A DNA stretch of 64,000 nucleotides, from the NCBI RefSeq assembly GCF_004193775.1, contig NC_041019.1:39122966-39186965 (forward strand), written 5' to 3'. How positions within the stretch are numbered: the first letter of the stretch is position 1; each line of letters begins with the position of its first letter. The position numbers and the translations under genes are program-made. Below, in pieces: positions 1 through 12,300 of this stretch. The notes beneath the pieces are model-generated. The model saw only the letters and a list, made by a program, of their open reading frames with translations. It did no database searches and was not told the DNA's origin. Source of the stretch: Glycine soja (Eukaryota > Streptophyta > Magnoliopsida > Fabales > Fabaceae).

Positions 1-169
1 TCAGTCAATCCTGATGTGCCCCCTATCAGGCTCCATTGCCTCTGTTGAGTGAACAGCTTGGGCCTTTGCATCATCTGGATATAGAATCCAACATGTTGTA
101 CTCAACCTCAACCCATCCCGTTGCACATTCACTTCTCTACCCCTCCAGCCTGATAAATGTTTCTGCCCT
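1..169 (-). other. Unidentified coding-like stretch
   Basis: The minus strand is open for about 55 codons up to a TGA at positions 1-3, with a polar composition that reads like protein. I do not recognise it. There is no clear start codon, so it would be the last exon or a fragment of a gene. It may be chance. Positions 170-589 show nothing I can name. Confidence 0.2.
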
Positions 170-589
170 ATTAAAAAAACAAATTGACCTCTAATTCCAT
201 ATGAACAATAGGTTGATTTTCAACAATATCCCTAAGTCAATCAAACCAATACCTCCCACCAATTGATATCAGGACTGGTCACAATTTAAGATCCCATTAA
301 ATTTTCCCATCAATATACCACCCAGTTTAACCCCATCACATGGAACCTTCACCCTTTAGACTCAGGCTAGGCTAGTCCAAGCTCCCTTTCTGGGCTAATA
401 TGGTCAATGAGAGTTGTATGCATCATTATCAATTCCTGAATACAGATGCAGAGCATTTCACCCCAAAACTGGTATAGTAGGATAGTAGATAGTGGAATAA
501 CCACTATTATGAAATTTATACATATAAATTAAGTAATTTATATTACATTATATGCTTAATCATATTAAAAATTTACACAAATAGTTTCT

Positions 590-800
590 TTTAATTTTTT
601 TTTTGTCAGCAAACATAGATATGATATATTAATAATGAGTACCAGTGGTACTGAAGTTACAAATTTTAGGGGTCAGCTGGTTCCTATGATTATTAGTAGG
701 AACAAAGCCAGCACCATAGCACCCTGCTACCTAACCCATGCTACAAAAGTCCAGCCCCCACACTCCCAAGCTAAGTACAGAAACCTAGTGTTACATTGGA
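590..800 (-). mobile_element. LINE 3' tail remnant
   Basis: A T-run near 597-611 (poly(A) on the minus strand) is followed by sequence like the 3' ends of the LINEs at 1740 and 29781, including the small inverted motif GTACCAGTGGTACT. No reverse transcriptase sequence remains. This fits a severely 5'-truncated LINE insertion. The inner boundary near 800 is approximate. Confidence 0.5.
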
Positions 801-1739
801 AGAACATTGATTAAAGTGAAGTGTAAAATCTTTCTCGTTGGACTTGAGCCATGACCAAAGTAAAAGCAGAGCATCATCCAAATGCTAGCTGTAATTTGTA
901 GATGCCAAGATATGATGTTGTGATATCAGATTCAATAAAGGAAAGCAAAATCTAAGTACATGTCAAATGAAACAGGGCAAGGGCATAGAGATTCCATCCA
1001 AATGCTAGGACAATAATTTCTACAATACAAATCAGATCATATTGGAACATTTCCATTTCAAAATTTACACTAATTGTTTTTTTTGGAGCCATTTCTTAAT
1101 TATATATTCCTGTCTTGCAATGATGATTTCAGCTTTATATAGCTAGAAAGAATATGATGTAGTGAAGACCTTCTTCCATCATTGAGCTTTATATATGACT
1201 GTTGGAACTCTGTCTTCACTGCTTTCTTTAGTAAATGCCTTGCAATTTAATTCTGTATCATATCAAGTTGATTGCCACAAATTATTTTCTACATATTACA
1301 CAAATGTTTGTCATAGAAGCGGTTGATTGACCAAAGTGTTATTATTTTTCAGGCTGAATCAGGCACCAAAGAATCACCAAAGAACTCCTTTCATTATTTG
1401 GAGGTGTGTTTATTGTTTCTAGTAATAGTTTAAAATATGTTTTTGAAATTCCACAAATCACAAACATGTATGATGCCTGAAAGCATGTATTCGTTTAATG
1501 CCTTCATATTCATGCCGTGTAATTGTTCTTTTGAGCTGTCTAGTATGATGTTTATTATGTATTTTGTGCCAATATCATACAATTACGAGAGTACCATAGG
1601 TACTATAGGAACAAGTATAAATTAACCCCAATTGTGGTTGAATTTGAGGATGGTATTGTGGACCAGCTACACCCCATAACTTAATTACATGTATGTTGCA
1701 CCTCTTGGAAGAGGTGTCAGCATTTAACCTTCCTTTGTT
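801..1739. other. Anonymous AT-rich spacer
   Basis: No gene or known element recognised. The short ORFs here lack codon or family support. Confidence 0.4.
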
Positions 1740-2668
1740 GTTTTTTTTGCAAGGCAAAAAGCAAATATATTATGTATAAAATTCAGTACTAGGTGTACTG
1801 AAATATTCTACAATAAATCTCTTCATCTCCGCCTTTTTATGTCCTTACCCGACCACCCCCAGAACATGTATTGCAAGGTGTTCAAATTTCTCGAGTCCCG
1901 TTGCATGCACACCATGTCATTGACCGCTGGAAGATGGCTAATGGAGTTGTCGTTCATGAGACAACCTGGTGTTGACCTCCACATGCAACTGCTACATATG
2001 GATGGTGTAGTCCCTGGTGTAGTCCTTCTTTGCACATTTTAACAAAGACCAAGTGTGGAACAAGGTATCATCGATAACCTTTTCAGGATCAAACGGGTGG
2101 TTCTTGAAAATCATAGCATTTCTATGATGCCAGACGAAGAAGGATAGAGCTAACCACAGAAATTTCCATCTGTTGTTTATACTAGCTTTGTTGTTCCATT
2201 GAGTGAATTGCAAAAAGTGGTTCTTTGGGTCTGTGGAAAAAGGACCCACTTTATTAACCCATCTCAAAGGCTCCCACCAAAGTCTCCTTGTCATTGTAGA
2301 GTTGCAAATAACATGTATGTGACCAGAATGAATCTCATCTACAAAGTCAGCTGCCATTTGTATTTCATAGTCAAAAAAGTCCCTTCTCCAAGATAACTTC
2401 CATTCCCATCTGCCGTCCACAAATTCTCCCATAGAATTAATTAGAAAATTCTGCTGTTTACTTATTACATATAATTGGGGATACTTTCGTTGGATATTAC
2501 AGTTGTCCTGCAGCCATAAATCGTTCCGCAAACTAATATTGGACCCCGTACCCACCCTCCACTTTAAATTATCATTAAAGCAGTTATTGTGTTGCTGCTG
2601 AAAGATACTCTTTAAATCCTGCCACCATTAGGAAGTGAAATTTCTTCTACCACCAGAAATCAACTACT
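1740..2668 (-). mobile_element. 5'-truncated LINE with internal deletion
   Basis: A T-run at 1741-1748 marks the poly(A) tail of a minus-strand LINE closely related to the full copy at 29781-35649. Similarity stops near 2665, inside the reverse transcriptase gene, as expected for 5'-truncated target-primed insertion. The remaining reading frame is at 1992-2555. The 3' UTR region keeps the GTACTAGG/GTGTACTG-type motif seen in the other LINE tails. I found no convincing target-site duplication. Confidence 0.75.
1992..2555 (-). pseudogene. LINE reverse transcriptase C-terminal fragment
   Basis: The 187-residue frame matches the C-terminal part of the LINE ORF2 at 29932-30700: the shared motif GRWEWKLSWRRDFFD, then RRLWWEPLRWVNKVGPF and NHFLQFTQWN. 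Against that copy, about 93 codons are missing in frame between the GHIH and VICN residues. This removes the CPLC zinc-ribbon cysteines of the zf-RVT domain. The frame therefore stays open but cannot encode a working zinc-binding domain. The codons before residue 40 continue the upstream reverse transcriptase sequence, so the ATG at 2555 is internal and not a true start. Dead transposon coding sequence. Confidence 0.75.
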
Positions 2669-3048
2669 TTGACATAGATTATTTTTCCCAAATTCAGCTG
2701 ATTTGATTTTATAAATGTTTAAAAAATGATGTTGAATTTCAATTGCACCACTTTCGTCATTAAATTTCGATGTTGTCGTTTGTGCAGTTTTTCTTCATTT
2801 TTTCTTATAAGCATTGGTAATAGAGGCCAACAAACTGAAAAATGCCGAATCCCTTGAAACAGCCATGCACCATTTTTCTTGTTAGCATTGCTGGTCCAAC
2901 TAACTGCAATTGCTAATGTGTTTTCCACTGCAGCGTTTTGTACAAAAGGTGCAGTTCTGGTGTGTTTTCTACTGCAATTGGTGCTCTATGCTTGTGATGC
3001 ATGTCAAGTAACCCCTAAGCCACTAACGTTTGACATAGAAGGTGTAAC

Positions 3049-6000
3049 ATGGATCGAAGTTGGATGAACGCATCACGTATAACTGAAGAGTACGAGAATG
3101 GTGTTGAAGAGTTTTTGCTGTTTGCTCAAAGTAAAGCGCAACCTATGTGGGGAAAATTTTTTTGTCCATGTGTGAAGTGTGGAAATGGGAGGCGCCAAAC
3201 AATTGATGACATAAGAACTCATCTTATTTGTGAGGGAATAATTCGTAGCTACACAAAGTGGATATGGCATGGGGAATCCCTCGATACAGCTGACATGTCA
3301 CAGGCTGACAATGTTACTACAGACAGCGGAAATCCTATAGAAGAAATGATTCGTGATCTTGGGCAAGAGGGGTTTGAAGAGGCACATGCAGCGTTGTATG
3401 ACAACATAGAAGTTGATTCAAAAATGCCTTTGTATTCCGGCTGCATATCTTTCACAAAATTGTCAGCTGTGTTAGCTCTGGTTAACTTGAAGGCTCGATT
3501 TGGGTGGAGTGACAAGAGTTTTAGTGAGTTGCTGATGTTGTTGACAAACATGCTTCCTGCTGATAACATCTTGCCAAAGAATCACTACCAAGCAAAGAAG
3601 ATTTTATGTCCAGTTGGGATGCAGTACGAAAAAATTCATGCATGTTGTAATGACTGCATTTTGTACAGAGATGATTTTGCTGAACTAGATTACTGTCCTG
3701 TGTGTGGGGTTTCTCGGTACAGACCGACCAACGGAGATTCTACTGTACTAGTCTCAGACGCCGACCGCCGTCCAGCAAAGGTGTGTTGGTATCTCCCAAT
3801 AATACCAAGGTTTAAACGGTTGTTTGCTAATGGGGAAGATGCAAAGAACCTTATATGGCATGCAAATACTAGAAAATTAGATGGATTGATGCGACATCCT
3901 GCAGATAGCCCGCAATGGAAGGCAATTGATCGTCTGTATCCTGAATTTGGGGCCGAGCCTAGAAATTTAAGGCTTGATCTTGCAACGGACGGAATGAACC
4001 CATTTGGAACCTTAACTACTAACCATAGCTCGTGGCCCGTTTTGCTGTTCATTTATAATCTCCCTCCGTGGTTGTGCATGAAGCGAAAGTATGTTATGCT
4101 GAGTATGATGATAGCTGGTCCAAGACAACCAGGTAATGATATTGACGTATATCTAAGACCGTTAATTGACGATTTGCGGAAATTGTGGGATGAAGGGGTT
4201 GATGTATGGGACGCAAATTTGCAGCATGCTTTCAAGTTGCGTGCAATGGTTTTTTGTACCATCAATGACTTTCCAGCCTACGGAAATTTAAGTGGATATA
4301 GTGTCAAAGGACATCACGCATGTCCTATATGTGAGCAGAATACTAGTTTCCGCCAACTTAAACATGGAAAGAAGACTGTGTATACTAGGCATCGAAGATT
4401 TCTCAAACAGTATCATCCGTATCGACGCTTGAAGAAGGCATTCGATGGAAGTCAAGAACATGAAACCGCGCCAAATCCATTAACTGGTGATGAAGTATAT
4501 CAGCGGGTCAAGGATGTCGTAAATATGTTCGGCAAGTCCCAAAAAAAACCATCATCCACTTCAAACATGTGGAAAAAGAAGTCTATTTTCTTTGATCTTC
4601 CGTACTGGTCCGATCATCATGTTAGGCATTGTATAGACGTCATGCATGTCGAGAAAAATGTTTGTGATTCTTTAATTGGGACCCTCCTAAACATTAAAGG
4701 CAAGACAAAGGATGGTTTCAAGTGTCGTCAAGACTTGGTTGACATGGGTATACGTCAAGTGTTGCATCCTATCTCAAAAGGTAACAGGACATATCTGCCC
4801 CCAGCCTGTTACACAATGTCAACAGCTGAAAAGAGAAGTTTTTGTGAATGCTTGCGTAATATCAAAGTCCCACAAGGCTACTCTTCAAACATCAAGAGTC
4901 TTGTGTCTGTGAATGAGCTTAAGTTGGTTGGCTTGAAATCACATGATTGTCATGTGTTAATGCAACAACTTTTGCCTGTTGCAATCCGCGGAACATTGCC
5001 TGAGAAGGTCCGTGTTGCAATCAGTCGCTTGTGTTTCATTTTTAATGCTATATGTGCCAAGGTCATTGACCCTAAACAGTTGGATGCTTTGGAAGATGAG
5101 GTTGTCGTTGTCCTTTGTCAAATGGAGATGTTTTTCCCTCCTTCATTTTTTGACATTATGGTACACTTAGTTGTTCATCTGGTAAGGGAAATAAGGTGTT
5201 GTGGTCCTACGTATTTTAGATGGATGTATCCAGTTGAGCGGTACATGAAGGTCTTAAAGGGTTATACGAAGAATCGACATCGACCAGAGGCCTCAATAGT
5301 GGAAAGATACGTTGCTGAAGAATGCATTGAGTTTGCCTCACAGTACATTGACTCATTGAAACCTGTCGGTGTTCCTGTATCCCGGCATGACCAGCCAATA
5401 GCCGGCAAGGGTACTCGTGGATACAATGTTGTGACAATGACTAGACATGACGTGTCACAAGCACATTTGTATATATTAAACAACACAACAGAGGTGTTTC
5501 CGTACATAGAGGCTCACAAAAAACATGTTAGAGATAGTCACCCCAAAATGAACATGATGAGGGTATTGCAAGAGCACAACAAAACTTTCATAAATTGGTT
5601 TAGACAAACAATACTTGCTGATAAAAGTGTTTCCAGACGACTCACATTGTTAGCCATTGGCCCAAATTTGAATGTCCCTACATGGAAGGGGTATGACATT
5701 AACAATTATTCATTCTACACAAAGTCCCAAGATGATAAAAGTTCGGTACAAAACAGTGGGGTCTGTGTTGATGCTGATTCGGAGCACTTTTCCAGTACAT
5801 CGGATAACAACCCCATTCGAGCATCCATGTCTTACTTTGGTGTCATTCAAGAAATTTGGGAGGTTGATTATACATCATTTAGAGTGCCTGTTTTTAAGTG
5901 TCAGTGGGTGAACGGGACAACGGGTGTGTTTCAAGATCCATTGGGATTTACTTTGGTAGACCTTAGTAAGGTGGCATATATAGACGAACCTTTCATTATG

Positions 6001-6243
6001 GCAGCACAAGCCAGACAAGTTTTCTATGTACAAGATCCATGTAATTCAAGTTTGTCTGTGGCTCTGCAAGGAAGACCAAGTGGAATGAATTACCATAATG
6101 ATGAGTCAACCCTTGACATTGGTCAAATGTCTAGTTTTTCAAAACAATTGCCTTCAATGAATGAAGCTGATGAAGTGGATGATGGACATGCAAATCGTGT
6201 AGATCATGATGAAGGTCTATGGGAAAACATCCCTACAGGCTGA
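3049..6243 (+). CDS. TNP2: TNP2-like CACTA transposase, intact
   Basis: An uninterrupted 1064-residue frame, full length for TNP2 proteins, which bind the element's ends and catalyse cut-and-paste transposition in the nucleus. Order seen: an N-terminal transposase-associated region with CPCVKCGNGRRQ (about residues 40-51); the Transposase_21 core with LATDGMNPFG (Asp near 314) and CIDVMHVEKNV (Asp near 530), which I take as candidate acidic catalytic residues; a DUF4218-type region containing FRWMYPVERYMK; and a DUF4216-type region near residues 920-1000. A PICEQN-containing Cys/His cluster lies near residue 430. The start is chosen because MDRSWMN is the usual beginning of the family; the broken copy at 63199 begins MDRSWIN. 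Upstream 2669-3048 is non-coding. Probably the only transposase in the window still able to work. Confidence 0.93.
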   Translation: MDRSWMNASRITEEYENGVEEFLLFAQSKAQPMWGKFFCPCVKCGNGRRQTIDDIRTHLICEGIIRSYTKWIWHGESLDTADMSQADNVTTDSGNPIEEMIRDLGQEGFEEAHAALYDNIEVDSKMPLYSGCISFTKLSAVLALVNLKARFGWSDKSFSELLMLLTNMLPADNILPKNHYQAKKILCPVGMQYEKIHACCNDCILYRDDFAELDYCPVCGVSRYRPTNGDSTVLVSDADRRPAKVCWYLPIIPRFKRLFANGEDAKNLIWHANTRKLDGLMRHPADSPQWKAIDRLYPEFGAEPRNLRLDLATDGMNPFGTLTTNHSSWPVLLFIYNLPPWLCMKRKYVMLSMMIAGPRQPGNDIDVYLRPLIDDLRKLWDEGVDVWDANLQHAFKLRAMVFCTINDFPAYGNLSGYSVKGHHACPICEQNTSFRQLKHGKKTVYTRHRRFLKQYHPYRRLKKAFDGSQEHETAPNPLTGDEVYQRVKDVVNMFGKSQKKPSSTSNMWKKKSIFFDLPYWSDHHVRHCIDVMHVEKNVCDSLIGTLLNIKGKTKDGFKCRQDLVDMGIRQVLHPISKGNRTYLPPACYTMSTAEKRSFCECLRNIKVPQGYSSNIKSLVSVNELKLVGLKSHDCHVLMQQLLPVAIRGTLPEKVRVAISRLCFIFNAICAKVIDPKQLDALEDEVVVVLCQMEMFFPPSFFDIMVHLVVHLVREIRCCGPTYFRWMYPVERYMKVLKGYTKNRHRPEASIVERYVAEECIEFASQYIDSLKPVGVPVSRHDQPIAGKGTRGYNVVTMTRHDVSQAHLYILNNTTEVFPYIEAHKKHVRDSHPKMNMMRVLQEHNKTFINWFRQTILADKSVSRRLTLLAIGPNLNVPTWKGYDINNYSFYTKSQDDKSSVQNSGVCVDADSEHFSSTSDNNPIRASMSYFGVIQEIWEVDYTSFRVPVFKCQWVNGTTGVFQDPLGFTLVDLSKVAYIDEPFIMAAQARQVFYVQDPCNSSLSVALQGRPSGMNYHNDESTLDIGQMSSFSKQLPSMNEADEVDDGHANRVDHDEGLWENIPTG

Positions 6244-6364
6244 GTGCGAAAGTAATGCTTTGTTTAATGTGTAAATATAATGATTATGTTAGTATTACGC
6301 CTTTGCTTTTGTTAATGTCTAAATGTAATCGTTAATATTAATTGTGTATTTTATTTACAGGATC

Positions 6365-9300
6365 ATGGCCACAGATCCGACGTCTCCTCCGCAGTCCGAT
6401 GGTCAATCAAAGGCGACTTCCAAGAGGAGTAGAACAACGACACGACTGAGAACATTGACATTAAGAACCGTGGATCAGCCCAGACCGGCTGTTTATGTGG
6501 ATCCCGCTACCGGGAGAGCATCCGGACCGATGCGTGAAAAGTTCCACAGCTACCTAGGCGTAGTGGCGCGAGAAAAGGTTCCCATTATCCACAATAATTG
6601 GAAAGACGTACCTGAAACGCTAAAGGAGATTGTGTGGAATGACATTCTAGTAAGTCCTTCATACCAATTACAATATTTGAATTAAGAATCAATTTTTCTG
6701 TTAAAAACATAATTGACTATAACAAATAGTTGTCCTTTATAATCTCTACATGTGTTTCATGCCCTTTATTTTAAATGACTTGTCCTTTATTTGAATAGTT
6801 AATCACTATCCTAGACTCCTATATTTGTAAAGAACAGCACAAGGGCAGTTTTTATTTTAAACATGAATATTAGTTAGTTAGATGAGGTTGAGAACAAATA
6901 TTGTCAGATCAAAGTTAGAGACCAGAACAAATCATGTGTATAATAAGTTCACAAATTTAAATTGATAACTTAAACAAATGAAAATTGGCATGGGTTTTGT
7001 GTTAGGGAGCAGGGGTAGTATTTTTATCCTTAAATACTTAATAGGGTAATGCATATTATTTTTTATGCTAATGTAACCATAAGTTTGATTTTTATGTTAT
7101 ACTATTTTTGTATGGAATAAATTGATTTGTATCACTGTAAACATCCCAAATTTCCTAAAACTATGACAATAGCTGCCTACCCACTTGCACCGCCAAATAA
7201 AGCATTGCTTTCCAATCCACATAATCCAGTGGCCCTCCAAATATTATGATTAATAGGAACTTCTTTTCTTTTTTGTTTTTTACAAACACTTAGAATTATA
7301 CAAACTCAGTTAACACTTAATAGCATTTTTATCACCCATCTATTGTCTATAAAGCTTTTGCGATTCCAATGAGAGAATTGCATAAAATGATTTTTAGGTT
7401 CAATGGGGAAAGGGCCCACTCTATTGACCCATCTCAAAGCCTCCCACCATAAATTCCTAGTCATTCTGCATGAGAACATGATGTGGCCAATATCTTCCTC
7501 TTCACTATCACATAACGGGCACCTATACGAAGGCAAAGTGATGTGTCTCTTTCTCAAGTTAGCCTTAGTAGGCAATCTGTTTCTGAAAATTCTCCAACAG
7601 AAGGCAATCTGTTTCTTTCGTAAAATTAGTCAATAATAATTTAATATGTAATTTCTATTTTTTAATGTGTTGATTAATAACAATGAAAATTCTCCAACAG
7701 AAGGCAATTGCTCTTGGGGGGATTTTCAGATTCCAAATAATCTTAAAAGCTCTGTCGTCATTAACAGATCTGCCATCATTCTTGAGGATATTGTAGGCTG
7801 ACTTTGTGGAATAGGCTCCACTAGGATCAACCTTCCAAATAAGGGAGTCCATACTGGTTGGGCAAATCTGGACAGCATCAATCTCAGCATCAATTTCTCC
7901 TCCATTGCATCCTCCATTCCCATTTATTATCAACAAGAATTCCCATTAGGCTGATAGAAGAATCCTGCTGGTAGCTCACTTGATACAAAGTAGGGTATTT
8001 TTCTTGAAGAGTTAAATCATCCTCTCTCCATTTATCCTTCCAGAACCTGATTTTTGCCCCATTACCCAACTTCCAACACAAATTATAAAACAGCCTATTA
8101 GTGTGCTGCTGCTGGAAAATAGATTTTAAGTCCTTCCACCACTTAGAGAAAGCTGTGGAGTTTCTCCCATGAATCAAAGCATTCCAGCCACCATACTTGG
8201 ACATTACAATTCTGGGCCAAAAGTGATTCTGATTAGTCGCCAATTCCCAGCCCCATTTGCCCAGCAAGGCCTCATTACAATTCTTGGACATTTGAATCTG
8301 TTAAAATTTTATAAAACTGTAAATTATTTATAAAAAAAACATCAAACAAACAAAACCCTGATTTTTTTCTTTATCGGTCTGAAAGAGCGGCGTGTGTTTG
8401 GTATGTCCTAGGGCCCAAGAATTTTTAGTTAAAATGAGTGTAACCCAGAACTTCCATCAATTTCACTAGACAGGCAAATCAGACAGTAGGTTGGCCCAAT
8501 AATTTAAACTCCAAGTTCAAACCCAATGGCTTTTCATCTTAATGTCCCCACGTGGCTAAAACTTGTCAATTTAGGGGTAACAATCCTCCAGCAACACAGG
8601 ATCTATATTTTGTAGCTACAACAAGCTCTTTTATATGAACCCTATAGATGTGTGTAGGGGAGAATTTCTTGCTACATGTTTAACATCAAATACTAGTTCT
8701 CCTAGTTTTATCCAGTTGTTTCTGGACCAATATGATCTTAACTGCTACTAACAAATACCTATTGACTTCCGATTGCAGTCGTTTTCTTTGATAGTTACTA
8801 CTCATGCTATTATGCTTTAGGATATTGTAACAAATAGAAAAACTAATTTGTCCCAGGTCTATCAGAATTTATTTTATTTCTTAAGCATACGTCTCTGTTT
8901 AACAGCTATATATGCTCCAGCGAGAAAATATTTCAATCATCAACTTTCCTTTTCTTGTTTTTCGCAAATGAGTTAATTATATTTTCCTAAAATATTGTTT
9001 TTATTCACCTGGACTTTCAATTTATAAATTTTATTTTAAACTACTGAGTCTACTCTAGATATTCAACAACTAGGTACAATTAATATTTTAATAAGAATTT
9101 GAAAGATGAAACGAAGGGATAGAATAAGAGTTGGAGATAACTAATTCTGACCATGGATAGAGTGTGGATACAGGAAAGATAAAATATATATATTAAAGAG
9201 TACCAGAGGTACTAGATAAGGTACAAATTAGAGATCAGATTAGATTCCAGGTAGACCTAATTCTGACCATGGATAGAGTGTGGATACAGGAATGGTTATA

Positions 9301-12300
9301 ATACACATATCAAGGTATTCTTAAAAATCCTGCACTAAGATTGGTAGACCAGTGATTATGGTACTATCATGCAAGTACCCTTTGCACTATTAAAATCTTA
9401 CTTTCAAACCTCTTAGCCTCTTATGTTTCAAAAATTAACTTTGTTTCTGCTCCCACATAATTTAATTTTAAGCTTGGCAAAAGTTCCTTGTATCTTGAAT
9501 TCATTAGTCTGCTTCAAGTAAATTATGTCAATCTGCTTCAGTAATTTAAGGATATGTTTTTGTTATCTGAGTCAAGGAAGCTAAAGTTTGCAAAACAAAA
9601 GTTTACTTCAGATCTTCTCTGGCTTCAAATGGTATAAGAGAACTTAGAGAACAAACATGAAATTAATCAAATAACAATTATTGAAAGGGCCTTCCTAAAA
9701 TATTTCCCAAACAAGACTTCTTTGGCCTCTTCGAAGACATTATTTGGGTCAGCAAAGAAACAAATCCTTGTTTTATTATTTCTACTTTCTATACAATATT
9801 TCTAAGGTCATTGATATTGTTTGAGAACACAAACTTCAAATTTTCAGGTGTCTCTACCTGCAATAGAAACATACAACATATTCATGTATACAACTCTAGT
9901 GTCTTATCTAAGCTCGAGTCCACACCACATCATGGAGTTGCTTGCTGATTGATTTAACAGTTACTTGGTCATCCTCACCATATAGAATCCAGAAAGATTA
10001 GTCAAACCTAACTTCTGGTATATGAAATTTAGTATTGAACAGAATGTTAGAAACTAAAATCTTCATAGGGTGCAGAAGTTTATCAGTCTTATTTACAGTT
10101 TTCAGCCCTGTATTTACTGTTCCAATAGAACTTAAATCTTGCAGTTGCTGGGGTGGGGTAGGAAAATTTTTAGCATGCTAAAAATTCATGTCTACCAGTT
10201 TGTGCTGGGGACATCACAAATTCGTCTGCAGAATCCTTGGAAGCAGCATCTTTGTACGAGCAGGCAGCAATTATTTCCTTGTTTATTGTGCCATGCACAA
10301 TGTCAACAACTTTAACATAAAAGAGATGAAGAGGTAAGTTACAATTGCAAGTCTTAAGTTATTTCCTTGTTTAAATCACACCAAGCTTAATATTGTTAGG
10401 CTTCTTCCTTGTGTCAACTTGTCAAAAGGTGCCCTCTTAGGAACAAAGAGGATAGGCTTACAGGCATAAGTGTCCCTCACCTGAGAAGTGCTTCACAGGC
10501 AAATGCTCTTCTAGTCATTGGAGTCAATCTTGTAGAAAGCATAATACTCCTCCTTTGTGATCTCCTAAGGCTCTGTCATCCAAATGGCCTTATGCTTGTT
10601 CACCAACGAGCATTCATGTGACACTTCCTTGCTGAGGAAAAAAAATGTGACACTTCCTTAATCTTCTTTAAATTACTTTCTTCCTTCTCGTTCTCTTCGT
10701 CAACATCCTCCACCTAAGTACATTAAAAAATTAGATATTGAAGTCAAATTGTAATTCAAAAAATACCAAAAAAAATAAATAAACGTTTTGAAGTACTTCT
10801 TTAGATGGTATTCCTTATGGTTCAAGTAGCAATAACGATGACAATTGTATGCATGTTTTGTTTGATATTGATTTCATTTTTTGCATAAAACAAAGAGGGG
10901 AACGAACAACAATTTGAAAGTTGTACATTCAGGAACTAAAGAATTCAAAATAGCTAGTAATAAGAGGGATTTGTTTTTGGGATTTTCTGAGCACCAAGAG
11001 CGGCTACGCAAGAAGCTTGCACTTGAGGAGGGAAGGATGTTTGCAGATAATGAACAACTTTCTTAACTACTTGTCCTTCAGACTTTCCTGGTTCTTCTTG
11101 TTAATATGTACATCACAATAGTATAAGCTATGGCGTAAAAACATGGTCTATATTGACTTCTAAGATTGTTAGGGGTCAAAAAGACCATGTCCATAAGCCA
11201 TAGCCTTATACTATTTATATTTACATATTACCAAAAGAAACAGTCAAATCTGAACGGCAAATAGTTAAGAAAGTTGTTCATTAGCTGCCAATATGCTTCC
11301 CTCCTCAAGTGCAAGCTTCTAGCGTACCCGCTATTGGTGCTCAGAAAATCCCAAAAACAAATCCCTCTTATTACTAGCTATTTTGAATTCTTTAGTTCCT
11401 GAATGTACAACCTTCAAATTGTTGCTCGTTCCCGTATTTGTTTTTTGCAAAAAAGAAAATTAATCTGAAACAATTCAGGCTGAATTGTTATCGTTATTAT
11501 TACTCGAACCATAAGGAATAACAGCTAAACAAGTAATTTAAAATGTAACTTTTAAATTATGTGGTATTTTTTTAATTACAATTTTACTTCAATATCTAAT
11601 TTTGTTAATCTACTTAGGTCGTTTTTTAAATATAAATATGAATTTAAAGGTGATCTACTGATAATATAAAGTACTTGCTAATCACAAATTATGATACGTA
11701 TCATTTTAAATTTTAACTTAATTTTATAAATATTAATAAATTTATAATAAGACAATTTTTAACATGTGCTGCAGTGATTCCTTTGACTTCACTATAATCT
11801 CCCTGACATAATTAAGAATTAGAATTAGACCTGGGCTGCAGTGATTCATTTGACTTCACTATAATCTCCCTTCTCAAGCCTTTGATTGTCTATGTTAACT
11901 TCTTTGCCTCTGATACTGTATAACTCTTCAACATGCCATTGCAGCAATTATTTTACCAGGCACATACATTTTTAATTACAATTCCTTTAATTTGTATAAG
12001 GATACAAAAATAAAACACGTGTAGCTGAATGGAAAATAAAAAATGAAGGAAGCATGAGACTGTCAAAATATTATGTTTATACATAATATGTTTATATATG
12101 ATAGCATGAGACTGTCAAAATAAGTAAAGGAAGCATGTACTTTAATGTATTATTTTTTTAAATCATTAGGCCTTAGTCTTAGCTTGTTTTCATTTGGCTT
12201 TATGGCTACTGCATAAGGAATGAGACACAGTCATATGAGTTCTTTGTCTGATTTGACAGTAGAGGATATGAACATATATATGGGTGCTTTATTGTGATAT

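Noticed and set aside
3249..4265. Minus-strand ORFs of 70-120 codons
   Set aside because: Antisense to the intact TNP2 transposase with no family similarity.
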